A DNA stretch of 53,235 nucleotides from an uncultured Aquimarina sp. Its GTDB lineage: Bacteria > Bacteroidota > Bacteroidia > Flavobacteriales > Flavobacteriaceae. Shown here in pieces: positions 36,247 through 45,124 of this stretch. Where the stretch lies: NCBI GenBank assembly GCA_947492105.1, contig CANLMN010000028.1, positions 1-53,235 of the forward strand. The letters run 5' to 3'. Positions within the stretch are counted from its first letter, which is position 1. The number at the start of each line of letters is the position of its first letter. Under the pieces are notes generated by a model. That model did no database searches. It was not told the DNA's origin and worked only from the letters and a program-made list of their open reading frames with translations. Made by a program: the position numbers and the translations under genes.

Positions 36247-36623
36247 TAAAAATTTATTTAAAATTAGACGAATTCTATAAAAGTGCTAAAGATACTATTT
36301 ACCCTATTATTATACAATGTTGTATATAATATTCCTTGAACCTAAAAAAGGGTGATTTAATTTAGGTGGTAAAAATCTTAGCTCTCAAAAATACTGGATA
36401 TGATATGGAGATTTGTCCATATGATAGGGTAATATTGTACAAATTAGTCTCATTTTGCTGAGTCTAATTCTGCGGAATACGTTAAGTTTTAAAAAGCTTA
36501 GTTAGCGAAGTATTTGATAAGAAAACAAGTGGTTGTTTGTTTTTTATTTAGTGAGGTGTCTGAATTACATTATATTTGCATGCGATTTTTTCGTTTTTAT
36601 CTAACTACCCCCTTAATTATTAT
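36247..36623. other. Divergent intergenic region kdgK / surface lipoprotein
   Basis: 377 bases with no gene. It should hold the kdgK promoter (minus) and that of the large lipoprotein (plus). The plus strand has a perfect -7 box at 36571-36578; I see no regulatory repeat. Confidence 0.4.
36571..36578 (+). promoter_or_regulatory. Likely -7 promoter box of the surface lipoprotein gene
   Basis: TATATTTG exactly fits the Bacteroidota TAnnTTTG element, 46 nt before the ATG at 36624. At the ideal -33 spacing the sequence is TTAG rather than TTTG, so only half of the promoter is convincing. The box overlaps a possible TTG start at 36576, which argues against that start. Confidence 0.4.
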
Positions 36624-39600
36624 ATGTATTCTATGCAAAAGATATGGAGCTGCCTAAGTGTTTTTCTGGGGCTTTTGGTTGTTTTTTTTAGTTGTACCAA
36701 TAAAGAAATTAATCTCATTACTAACATCAATTATGAGATTGCTTTAGTTTATGAAGAGGCAGGTTTTGTAACAGATACACTCGCAACAACTATTAAACTA
36801 CTGCCAGAGCGTGTGGATTATGAGGGGTTCAATTATTTTTTGAAATATGAAATTACTGAAGGAGAAGGTTATTTTGTCTCAGAAAATCATGAAATAATTA
36901 AAGCTGGAGAAGAACAACAATTGCGTTTAGAAGATGAATATATTGCCAACTGGCAGTATATTGGAACTACGCCGGGAACACACCGTATTACGATGTATTC
37001 TAGAGACAATTTTGACCGGAGTAAGGAAGATGTACTAGTTTATAACATACAGCCTCTAGAGGTTATTTGGGATACTAGTACAACACAGACAATTATTAAG
37101 GTGGCTGACGAAGTCCCTATATTACTTGATTTGCAAAATCAAACAGATGTAAGTATACCCTTTACACAATCAATTACATTATTAGCTGGCACTGGGAAAT
37201 TATTAGATCAAGACAAAAACGAGATTCTCTATAATCAATCTTTTCCTGTAGTTGAAGGGCAGACACCATTTTTCTTTATTCCAGATGCCGTTGGAAGCGT
37301 TTCTATACAGTTTGATCTCATTTTTAATGAAAGAATACAGTATACAAGTATTCTTATGATTGAAGTGATCAAAGAGTCAACAAATCTAGCGCCAATCGCA
37401 ATCGCAACTATCAAGGATAATGGAACCAATAAAGGAGTAGCTCCGTTTACAGTGGATTTGGAAGGGACTGCTAGTGTGGATAATGATGGTACTATTGAAA
37501 ATTATTCTTGGGACTTTGGAGATGAATCTCCAACTATGTTTGGTGCAACTGTAAATCATGTTTTTACAGCGATTGGTCAATATGTGGTGACACTTACGGT
37601 TACAGATGACAAAGGTGTTTCTCATAGTGATAGCCTTACTGTTTTTGTAGAAAAATCTATGGATGATGATTTTGTGGCAATGGATGATGCCGTAACAATA
37701 GACGTAAACACAGCAATTGATATTGATGTACAAGCTAATGACCAGATAGGTGTAGGAATTAGCTCTGTTTTGGATACTGTCACACAGCCACTCAATGGAA
37801 CAGCAACTATAGGCAATGACGGAGTTGTAAGCTATATGCCAGCTGCTGGTTTTGAAGGAGTAGATAAATTTTCCTATACGATAATTGATGGGCTAGGGAA
37901 AAGTTCTTCTGCAGAAGTGATTGTCACAGTACAGCTTACAAATGCTTTACCAATAGCTGTAAATGATAACGGGACTACCAAAGAGAATATCCAAATTACT
38001 CTAGCTGTTTTAGAAAATGACAGTGATCCAGAAGGTAAGCCTATTAATGTTATTGCTACGACCGCTCCCGACCATGGTACGATTAATGTCAATATAAATG
38101 GTAGTATCACCTATACCCCAACTACAGGGTATTTTGGAAGCGATATGTTTGAGTATACAATTAATGATGGTAAAGAAGGGAACGATGCGACTGCCACTGT
38201 TACTATTACAATTACGGATGTAAATGAACCGCCCGTAGTGGCCGATTTTGAAAAGAATACAACAGATATAGCAACCCTACGCATTGATATTCTAGAAAAT
38301 GTTGTAGATGCAGAGGATTCGCTTTCGGTTACGTCGGTAGAAGCGCTTAATGGTACAGTGGTCAATAATGAAGATGGTACTATTACTTATACGCCAATAG
38401 AAGGTGTGGATGCTATAGATCAGATTACTTTTACTGTAAGTGATGGTACCAATGATCCGGTATCGGGAGTGATCAAAATAAATGTCACTGCTGTGCAAAT
38501 GGTAGAAATCCCAAAGGGAATGTTCGAGGCCTATGTGATTGATCAAGGATTGGATACGCGTGGTATTAGGGATGGAAAAATGATCAAAGAGGATGCCGAG
38601 AAGGTAGCAACACTTTTATTGGATGAAATTGGGGATATTAATTCCTTGGATTTTATGTCAGTGTTTCAAAACCTAAATACTTTGGAGATTATCAATACAA
38701 CGACAACGGATTTGGATCTGGCACGATTGTCCAAAATAGAAAAGTTAAGCATATCTAATACTGCAATAGGATTCAATTTGGGTGCCGCTTCACAACTCAA
38801 AGAATTTTCATGTAAATCTTGTCGTATTACTAGTTTGAATATGAGTCGTAGTACTGATTTGGAAGTGTTTTTTGTAACCTTTGATCAAAGTGTAACACAG
38901 AATTTAGGAAACCTCAATCTAAGTAACAGTCCAAAGTTGCAGGATTTTTATTTGGGAGAAAGTGCTTCTTTTAGCCGGATACAACTGGCAAGCCCCGTAT
39001 TGAAAACAGCTACATTCAATAACTGTTCGGGGATTACTGATTTGGATTTTTCGGCATGTACAGGCTTGCAGTCCCTTTTAATAAATGAAGGGATGCAAGA
39101 ATTAACGAGTATCAATGTCAATAATGGAGCGAATGCAGTGTTGGATACTTTTGATTGTAGTGGCGTTATTAATACTAGTTTGCTATGTGTACAAGTGGAT
39201 GATATGGCTGCTGCAGCGCTCAATACCAAATGGAAAATTCCTGGACAGGATGCCAAGATTAACAAAAAAGCGCATTACAGCAACGATTGTAATCAATCAA
39301 GAGAGACCATAGCGATTCCTGATGAAAATTTTGAAGATTTATTAGGGGTTGAAGGGTATGATGAGGTAATGGATGGCAAAATATTTAAAGATGTTGCTCA
39401 AGCAGTTAAGAGACTTAATTTGTCATCATATGGGATTGATTCTTTTCAAGGTCTTGAAGAATTTGTTTCGGTGGAAGAATTGAGTATTGATGAAGCAAAT
39501 ATTAGGGAAGTGTTAAATTTTTCAAAAATGAAAAACTTAACAGAATTAAGTTTGAATGATACTAATATTCGTAGCTTGAGTGTTGTTAATAATCTAAAAT

Positions 39601-40037
39601 TGAAGGATTTATCTTTTAATAATTCTTCAATAGAAATGGTAGATCTCTCTAATAATAGAGAATTAGTTTCTATAGAAGCGAAACTTTCTAGCCTTAAGAC
39701 ATTGGATTTGTCAAATAATCCAAATATAGTTTTTATTGATATTAAAGAAACCGATGTGGAAAGTTTAGATTTATCAAATAATAATAAATTGACTTTTGTA
39801 GATGCTCGAGAAGGTTCACTTACACAGATTACATTACCATTGCAAGGAGTTTTGAAATCACTGTATCTTAGAGATTCTTCTAGAGTTGAGGAATTAAGTG
39901 TTAAAGGACAAGATAGCTTAGAAGTTTTGAGCGTAGAAGGATCTGGTTTATCTTGTATTGAGGTGGATGATGTGGCAGATGCAACTGCTCGATTTGGTGT
40001 TAAACCTAGGATTACCTATAGTGTAGATTGTCTATAA
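36624..40037 (+). CDS. Large surface lipoprotein: PKD, cadherin-like repeats and two leucine-rich modules
   Basis: 1137 aa from MYSMQKIW (MQKIW at 36633 is an alternative). Lipoprotein signal ends LVVFFSCTN. Order: an unassigned beta region (about 25-250); a PKD domain (about 255-345, YSWDFGDESP, GQYVVTLTVTDDKG); three tandem cadherin-like/Big_9-type repeats (about 350-630, VDKFSYTIIDGLG, SDMFEYTINDGK, IDQITFTVSDGTN); then two leucine-rich modules (about 640-895 and 900-1137), each opening with an 'ip...fe....d.....dGkm.kdda' segment and closing with 'CvqvDDma' / 'CIEVDDVAD' and a final Cys. No catalytic motif is visible. It may be a surface glycan-binding or adhesion protein; the locus has no other SGBP candidate. 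Alone on the plus strand. Confidence 0.8.
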   Translation: MYSMQKIWSCLSVFLGLLVVFFSCTNKEINLITNINYEIALVYEEAGFVTDTLATTIKLLPERVDYEGFNYFLKYEITEGEGYFVSENHEIIKAGEEQQLRLEDEYIANWQYIGTTPGTHRITMYSRDNFDRSKEDVLVYNIQPLEVIWDTSTTQTIIKVADEVPILLDLQNQTDVSIPFTQSITLLAGTGKLLDQDKNEILYNQSFPVVEGQTPFFFIPDAVGSVSIQFDLIFNERIQYTSILMIEVIKESTNLAPIAIATIKDNGTNKGVAPFTVDLEGTASVDNDGTIENYSWDFGDESPTMFGATVNHVFTAIGQYVVTLTVTDDKGVSHSDSLTVFVEKSMDDDFVAMDDAVTIDVNTAIDIDVQANDQIGVGISSVLDTVTQPLNGTATIGNDGVVSYMPAAGFEGVDKFSYTIIDGLGKSSSAEVIVTVQLTNALPIAVNDNGTTKENIQITLAVLENDSDPEGKPINVIATTAPDHGTINVNINGSITYTPTTGYFGSDMFEYTINDGKEGNDATATVTITITDVNEPPVVADFEKNTTDIATLRIDILENVVDAEDSLSVTSVEALNGTVVNNEDGTITYTPIEGVDAIDQITFTVSDGTNDPVSGVIKINVTAVQMVEIPKGMFEAYVIDQGLDTRGIRDGKMIKEDAEKVATLLLDEIGDINSLDFMSVFQNLNTLEIINTTTTDLDLARLSKIEKLSISNTAIGFNLGAASQLKEFSCKSCRITSLNMSRSTDLEVFFVTFDQSVTQNLGNLNLSNSPKLQDFYLGESASFSRIQLASPVLKTATFNNCSGITDLDFSACTGLQSLLINEGMQELTSINVNNGANAVLDTFDCSGVINTSLLCVQVDDMAAAALNTKWKIPGQDAKINKKAHYSNDCNQSRETIAIPDENFEDLLGVEGYDEVMDGKIFKDVAQAVKRLNLSSYGIDSFQGLEEFVSVEELSIDEANIREVLNFSKMKNLTELSLNDTNIRSLSVVNNLKLKDLSFNNSSIEMVDLSNNRELVSIEAKLSSLKTLDLSNNPNIVFIDIKETDVESLDLSNNNKLTFVDAREGSLTQITLPLQGVLKSLYLRDSSRVEELSVKGQDSLEVLSVEGSGLSCIEVDDVADATARFGVKPRITYSVDCL

Positions 40038-40194
40038 TTTGGGGGAATATAAAATAGTTACGTCTAATGTTTTTAGATTGAATGTAGTAGTTCTGTTTTT
40101 CTTTAAAAAAGGAAGTAGAACTTTTTTTCTGCTAACTGGAGCAGTTAAATTCAAACATAGTTTCTGAGAAAGTTTTAGATCAATAGAATTTTTA

Positions 40195-40238
40195 TCTAAA
40201 AAAAAAGCCACTCCTAGTGGGAGCTAAGAGTGGTTTTT
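40195..40238. terminator. Bidirectional terminator between convergent genes
   Basis: CCACTCCTAG (40208-40217) pairs with CTAAGAGTGG (40224-40233), one mismatch, flanked by an A-run on the left and TTTTT on the right. It can serve the lipoprotein gene (plus) and the PL14 gene at 40264 (minus). Confidence 0.75.
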
Positions 40239-40263
40239 GATGATATATAAATGTGATTTTAAA

Positions 40264-41676
40264 TTATTCCAAAATCACACGTTGTGCTTCTTTTTGATCC
40301 AAACGGACAAAATACATACCTTGACTATAACCTTCTAATTGAATTGTTTTTCCTGTTCCAGAAATCAATTTTTTACCCATCAGGTCATATACCTCCCAAG
40401 AACTCTCTTTTTTGAGATAGAACACACCATCACGACTTGGTATCGGGTAGATGGTATTGGTATTGTTGGTGCTTTCAAAATTAGGATTAGATAGGGTTCC
40501 TGTGTACTTATTATATTCGTTAATTCGAGTTTCAGAAACTCGGAATTCGTCAAACCAAGCATAGGTGTCTTCATTTGGTACATATTTTTCTGGCTTAGAA
40601 GAACCTCCAAGAAATGCAGAAATTAAAAGGCGATTGATAGTGATGTCTTCTCTTCTTGATCCTTGAAGTCTATAATTATTAAAAACGGACGCTTTCATAA
40701 TATCATGATTTTTTCCATCTACCCATCCTTCAAAAATCCCATCGTCTTTTCCGGGTGTTTCAAATCTATAATGTAATTCTATATTATGCCACCCTGGCTT
40801 ATTTAAGTAGTTTTGATATTCCATTAAGCAGATATCAGCAGTGTTTTCGTTGTCCATTCTGGAGCCCCAAAATCGTTCTTCATTGCTTGGGGACCAATTA
40901 TCTTTTCCTGGGACTTCCATGTAGAATTGAATACTACCGCCATTTCTCCACATAATTCTACCTTTCCATGCATTTTTATTTTTATCGTCAGGTCTTGATG
41001 GACTGTTAATAGAAGTTCCTCCTAGGCTAGGTAGTTTTCCTCCACATTTGTCAAAATCAAAATTTTCACTAAATTTTACCCAATACGAAAGGTATAGGTC
41101 TGTGGATTGATAGTAATTAGTATTAAATGTACCGGATAAAGGTATCCTCGTGTCTATTCCAGAGTTGTCAGTAACGAACTGTCCTTTTGGGAATCTTACT
41201 TTTAGAGACACACCTCCTGGGTCAATACTTTCGTTATAGTCTGCTGATGCTCTATCAGTTGATTCGTCATTTTTTTCATAAAATCCTTTGCTGTAAGCTA
41301 TTCGAAAATCATCCTTGAGTTCATTTTTTGTATAAGTGTTCCCTGGCCTCAAATTATCAAAACCTACATGGAGTACATCACCTTCCTTTTCTATTAAAGC
41401 ATCTGTTGCCATAGTAATAGTACCAGATCCAATAGTTTGAGATTTGATGGTTTCGTAGCGCAATGCTCCTACGCGTAATGCCGTGTTGCTATTACCTGAT
41501 GGTAATGAGAATTTGCCATCGTCATCAGTTTTTGTCCATACACTAGGGTTTTTGCTATGACATACAAGGGCATTTTCTATCGGTGCTCCGGTTTGGTCTT
41601 TTACAGTACCTGATATTTGAGAATACCCGACACTACATACAAAGAGGCTGGTGAAGGGAAAGATTAATTTAAACAT
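40264..41676 (-). CDS. Secreted PL14-like polysaccharide lyase, copy a
   Basis: 470 aa. Signal peptide 1-19, carboxypeptidase-regulatory-like beta domain (20-90, ISGTVKDQTGAPIENALVCH), PL14-like jelly-roll lyase domain (about 95-390), T9SS sorting domain (400-470, YPIPSRDGVFYL, GMYFVRLDQKEAQRVILE). Lyase landmarks: LYLSYWVKFSENFDFDKCGGKLPSLGG, WKGRIMWRNGGSIQFYMEVPG, GWHNIELHYRFETPGKDDGIFEGWVDGKN, AWFDEFRVS. The Lys of GGKLP and the Arg and Tyr of GRIMW...QFY, 12 apart, resemble the active-site pattern recalled for PL14 (Chlorella virus vAL-1), whose members cleave glucuronan or alginate. Last gene of the third beta-helix/PL14 unit. Of the three copies it is the most divergent. Confidence 0.78.
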   Translation of the reverse strand: MFKLIFPFTSLFVCSVGYSQISGTVKDQTGAPIENALVCHSKNPSVWTKTDDDGKFSLPSGNSNTALRVGALRYETIKSQTIGSGTITMATDALIEKEGDVLHVGFDNLRPGNTYTKNELKDDFRIAYSKGFYEKNDESTDRASADYNESIDPGGVSLKVRFPKGQFVTDNSGIDTRIPLSGTFNTNYYQSTDLYLSYWVKFSENFDFDKCGGKLPSLGGTSINSPSRPDDKNKNAWKGRIMWRNGGSIQFYMEVPGKDNWSPSNEERFWGSRMDNENTADICLMEYQNYLNKPGWHNIELHYRFETPGKDDGIFEGWVDGKNHDIMKASVFNNYRLQGSRREDITINRLLISAFLGGSSKPEKYVPNEDTYAWFDEFRVSETRINEYNKYTGTLSNPNFESTNNTNTIYPIPSRDGVFYLKKESSWEVYDLMGKKLISGTGKTIQLEGYSQGMYFVRLDQKEAQRVILE

Positions 41677-41722
41677 AATTTTTTGTTATTTTGGGTGGGT
41701 GTATTATATGACAATTGATGAG

Positions 41723-41765
41723 TCATTACACCTAGAAGGATTGTAAATCTCTCTAGATGTAATGA
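41723..41765 (-). terminator. Intergenic hairpin between beta-helix gene a and PL14 a
   Basis: TCATTACACCTAGA pairs with TCTAGATGTAATGA over 14 bp with one mismatch; loop 15 nt. No T-run follows on the minus strand, so it is more likely an attenuator or RNA-processing/stability hairpin than a full terminator. Confidence 0.4.
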
Positions 41766-41776
41766 TTCTGATTTAA

Positions 41777-43126
41777 TTAGATTTTGTGAAATTTCTTAGA
41801 AATAGTATCATTCCCTTTTTCTAATGTTATAATATATAATCCGTTTTGTAGTTCCGAGACGTTGATTGCTACGTTGTTCGTTTGTAGGATGCCTTTGCGA
41901 ATGGCTTGTCCCAAGATATTATAGATGGTAAATTTTACTTCGTTTTGTTTGAGGCCAATAATTTTGAGTTTTGCTGTTGTCGGATTGGGGTATAGCGTCA
42001 AGGATAAACTGTTTTCGAATGTGTTTACACTCAAAGTACTACATTTGACGATATTCCAAGATGGACAGAACTGGTTTACAAATTTGTTCGAATTATTGTC
42101 AAAATTGTTATCTGTATCCGGACCACGTGTATTGTCCCAAATGTGCATTTCGGTAACATCACCTCCCTTTTTTCGGGCTGTTGGGATATTACTAACGTTA
42201 TCAAAATTAAATGTATTATTAAAAATAGCATTACGATATCCAGAAGTATTGCCTTCTATACGTTTTTGAAAATCAATCCCAGAAGAAAGAACAGTAGATC
42301 CATTTCTGTTGAAAGTGTTGTTGTAAATAAAAGCCATAGATCCTTTTAGATCTATAAATGCGTCAGCACTATTTTGTCCAGAAATGCCTTTTGCATCAAA
42401 GGTACAGTTTCGAACGATCGTATTCTGTGTGCCTTCTTTGATGTCAATACCCTCCGCACGGACAAAAGGACCTATATGACAGTTGTCAATAGTATTGTTG
42501 TCACAGTTAGGGGCATATTTGTTATGATTTTTTCTATCTGTACCGATATAAATACCTTCTCCTATACCAGAGTTGGTAATACCGGTATCGTGAACATTAC
42601 AATTCTGTATCAAGTTGTGACTAGAGTTGCTTCTTAGGTGGATTGCTTCTTCGCCAATATCATGAACCTCTAAATTGATCAGTTGACAATGATTGGCATC
42701 GTCTAGAATGATTCCTTTTTTGGCACCGTGGATATTAAAATCTTTAAGAATCCAATAGTCCCCAGTTATGGTCATGAAAAGTTTGCTTCCTGACATGGTC
42801 AAGGTTGGTTTGTCTCCAGTCTGTGGGTCAATTGCTCCTCTGAGAATGATGGGATTATCTTTGTCGCCATTCGTTCCACCTGTTAGTTGTACAAAATTGC
42901 CATTGGCATCTTTGATTCCGGATTGAGAAGTGTAAGTTCCCGGGGCAATAATAATTTCATCTCCTGGCTTTGCATTAGCCATTGCGTTTCGGATGTCATT
43001 GATGTCACTATAGGTGTTTTGTGCATTCAGATTGAGTGTTATTAGCGCAAATAATAAGAGTTTCACAACCTCAGAGCCTGTGTGCGTGGCCCTATTTTTT
43101 GTGATGATATTACTTTGATAGTTCAT
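41777..43126 (-). CDS. Secreted right-handed parallel beta-helix protein, copy a
   Basis: 449 aa. Signal peptide to about residue 35 (LNLNAQ), beta-helix domain (40-365), T9SS sorting domain (375-449, LYPNPTTAKLKIIG, GLYIITLEKGNDTISKKF). It opens with IRNAMANAKPGDEIIIAPGTYT, the usual cap/first coil of pectate-lyase-like helices, then many PbH1 coils (ILKDFNIHG, CQLINLEVHD, NLIQNCNVHD). Blocks shared with the other three copies: EGIYIGTDRKNH, CDNNTIDNCHIGPFVRAEGIDIKEG, SADAFIDLKG. It is the most divergent of the four. 7 nt after beta-helix gene b and followed by PL14 a. Could be a lyase, hydrolase or epimerase; activity unknown. Confidence 0.8.
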   Translation of the reverse strand: MNYQSNIITKNRATHTGSEVVKLLLFALITLNLNAQNTYSDINDIRNAMANAKPGDEIIIAPGTYTSQSGIKDANGNFVQLTGGTNGDKDNPIILRGAIDPQTGDKPTLTMSGSKLFMTITGDYWILKDFNIHGAKKGIILDDANHCQLINLEVHDIGEEAIHLRSNSSHNLIQNCNVHDTGITNSGIGEGIYIGTDRKNHNKYAPNCDNNTIDNCHIGPFVRAEGIDIKEGTQNTIVRNCTFDAKGISGQNSADAFIDLKGSMAFIYNNTFNRNGSTVLSSGIDFQKRIEGNTSGYRNAIFNNTFNFDNVSNIPTARKKGGDVTEMHIWDNTRGPDTDNNFDNNSNKFVNQFCPSWNIVKCSTLSVNTFENSLSLTLYPNPTTAKLKIIGLKQNEVKFTIYNILGQAIRKGILQTNNVAINVSELQNGLYIITLEKGNDTISKKFHKI

Positions 43127-43132
43127 GTGTGT

Positions 43133-44494
43133 TTAATTTTTTGTAAATATAGTTGAGGTGTTTGATGTGTGTGTTTTTGCAATAAGTATGTAGACTCCCG
43201 TAGCAAGTGTACTTACGTTTATATTCCTAGCCTTGGTAGTCTGTAGTAGTTGTCCGTGAAGATTTATAATACTTACTTCTTGGATGGGGATTGACTGGTC
43301 AGTCCCAATATGTAATATGTCTCGAACAGGGTTAGGATAGATGTTTAGAGCGATATCTGTGTCAAAATTGGAGGTTCCTAGAGTTCCACAAGGGACGATG
43401 CTCCAAGTTGGACAGGAATATGTAATGTCATCAGAAAAATAACTTATTGGTTCTGGTGTATTTGGAATTCGCTTATTATTCCACATGTGGATATCGTAAG
43501 GATCACCACCTTTGAATCGAGCAATAGGAGTTGATGTCCCTTCTGAACCTAGATTGAAGGTATTGTCAAAAATAGCAGTTCGGTATCCTGTTTGTATAAT
43601 AAGTTCTTGATCTCTTTTGGGTTTCTTTTGTATGATATCAACACCTGCATTAATACCAGCATTATTAACGCTAAATTTGTTGTTGTATACGTAGGTGTTA
43701 ATTCCTTTGACATCAATGAATGAGTCATTGCGTGAATCTCCCACAATACCTGTGGCATCAAACTCATTGTTATAGATTTTTACGCCATCAACTTCTTCTT
43801 TCACATCGATGGCTTCAGCAGATATGTTTGGGCCAAAGGTGCAATCACTGATAGTCGTGTTGTTACAATATGGATCAAAATTGTCCTTATGTTCTTTGGC
43901 ATCGGAACCAATATAGATTCCCTCACCATTTCCAGGGTTTTTTATACCTACATGATGGATATAACAGTTTTTGATTATTGTGTTACTCGAACCATCACGG
44001 AGATGAATAGCTTCTGAAGCAATATCAAAAACTTCTACGTTTTCAATAGTGACATTATTTGCATTATCAAGGATAAGTCCTTTAGATCCGCTTTTCATTT
44101 TTAAGTCTTTGATGATCCAATGATCAGCTGTTACATAAAATACGTATCCATCATAGACATCAGTAGGTCCTTGTAATAAGGGAGGGTTGTTCGGGTCTTC
44201 TCCCCTAATGATTATAGGCTTGTCTACGGTTCCATCTGTTTCTGCATAAAATCGAGATGCGATAGTAATATGACGAAAAATGTTATACTTTTCGTTTGGA
44301 GTATAAGTGCCACTAGCGATGATGATTTCATCACCTGGATTGACATTTTCCATAGCAATTTTTATTTCTGCAGTTGTACTACATTTAAATTGTTTTTGGG
44401 CTATCCCTTTGATGGAACTTAAAAAAACAACTAGGAATACTAGTGTGCTAGAAAAGGTGTTTAAAAGACTGGTGTGTATATTTTTATGGGGCAT
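43133..44494 (-). CDS. Secreted right-handed parallel beta-helix protein, copy b
   Basis: 453 aa. Signal peptide to about residue 32 (SSIKGIAQ), beta-helix (35-370), T9SS sorting domain (378-453, IYPNPVRDILHIG). Blocks shared with copies c and d are nearly identical: FKCSTTAEIKIAMENVNPGDEIIIASGTYTP, GSKGLILDNANNVTIENVEV, SEAIHLRDGSSNTIIKNCYIHHVGIKNPGNGEGIYIGSDAKEH, FGPNISAEAIDVKEEVDGVKIYNNEF, NDSFIDVKGINTYVYNN, IARFKGGDPYDIHMWNN. First gene of the third unit and, by a 7-nt gap, tightly joined to copy a. Strong conservation of charged residues suggests an enzyme. Confidence 0.82.
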   Translation of the reverse strand: MPHKNIHTSLLNTFSSTLVFLVVFLSSIKGIAQKQFKCSTTAEIKIAMENVNPGDEIIIASGTYTPNEKYNIFRHITIASRFYAETDGTVDKPIIIRGEDPNNPPLLQGPTDVYDGYVFYVTADHWIIKDLKMKSGSKGLILDNANNVTIENVEVFDIASEAIHLRDGSSNTIIKNCYIHHVGIKNPGNGEGIYIGSDAKEHKDNFDPYCNNTTISDCTFGPNISAEAIDVKEEVDGVKIYNNEFDATGIVGDSRNDSFIDVKGINTYVYNNKFSVNNAGINAGVDIIQKKPKRDQELIIQTGYRTAIFDNTFNLGSEGTSTPIARFKGGDPYDIHMWNNKRIPNTPEPISYFSDDITYSCPTWSIVPCGTLGTSNFDTDIALNIYPNPVRDILHIGTDQSIPIQEVSIINLHGQLLQTTKARNINVSTLATGVYILIAKTHTSNTSTIFTKN

Positions 44495-45124
44495 ATAATG
44501 ATAGTTTAGCTTTTGTAGGTATATCGCTTTAAAAACACTTTTAGTATATTTTTGAGATGTGATTTAGTACGATTTATTTTCAAAAAGCGATTTGCGTTAT
44601 GAGGTATTACTAAATGTGATGTAAATTAATTGTTTATAACCTGTTATAAGGAGTTTTAAATAGAGATTCAAATAAGAAAAACTCTTTTTTTTTGATAAAT
44701 CACTAATTCTAAGAGTCTGACAAATTTGCTCAAATATTTAAAGATACTCTTTAATAAAACATGTATTGATTTTCATTTTATGGGAGATTTGAGGGTTTTT
44801 TTATATGTTCAAATATAGATATTTTTAAGCTAAAAAACTTGTTTTTACGGTTTTACCTCAGTTTTTTCGACGAAACTAGAAAATTGTCGATATAATTTTT
44901 GGAATACTAAAAAAGATTTTTCGAAAGAATGTGAATAGTACTTAGTGTTAATTAGCCTCTAGAATATAAGTGGTTTACGAGATGCCTAGTTTTATAGTCC
45001 TGTAGGCATGTTGTGATAGGGGTGGGGAAGGTAGTGTTGGAAGTGGAAAAAACAAAACACTGACTATCATTGATTTGTTGATAGTCAGTGCTCAGTAATA
45101 TTGAAATTAATTAGTGTTTAAAGG
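44495..45124. other. Intergenic region between units two and three
   Basis: 630 very AT-rich bases with no supportable gene on either strand. The right edge (45047-45090) is the terminator of the PL14 b unit; the left part should contain the promoter for beta-helix gene b. A CAAATATA at 44810-44817 (TATATTTG on the minus strand) is a possible -7 box but lies over 300 nt upstream of the start codon. Nothing else recognised. Confidence 0.45.
45047..45090 (-). terminator. Terminator after PL14 b
   Basis: Perfect 12-bp stem CACTGACTATCA (45058-45069) / TGATAGTCAGTG (45079-45090), loop 9 nt, followed on the minus strand by TTTTGTTTTTT. 35 nt beyond the stop codon. Confidence 0.85.

Noticed and set aside
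36576-36623. Upstream start of the PKD/LRR lipoprotein
   Set aside because: It is a TTG inside the likely -7 promoter box, and the later ATG gives a proper lipoprotein signal peptide.
37235-38546. Several open frames on the minus strand opposite the surface lipoprotein
   Set aside because: They are low-complexity shadows of the repeat-rich plus-strand gene with no plausible start regions or protein features.
40110-40170. Fourth copy of the intergenic repeat
   Set aside because: Only a short stretch (TTAAATTCAAACATAG) resembles the core; too little to separate from AT-rich chance similarity.
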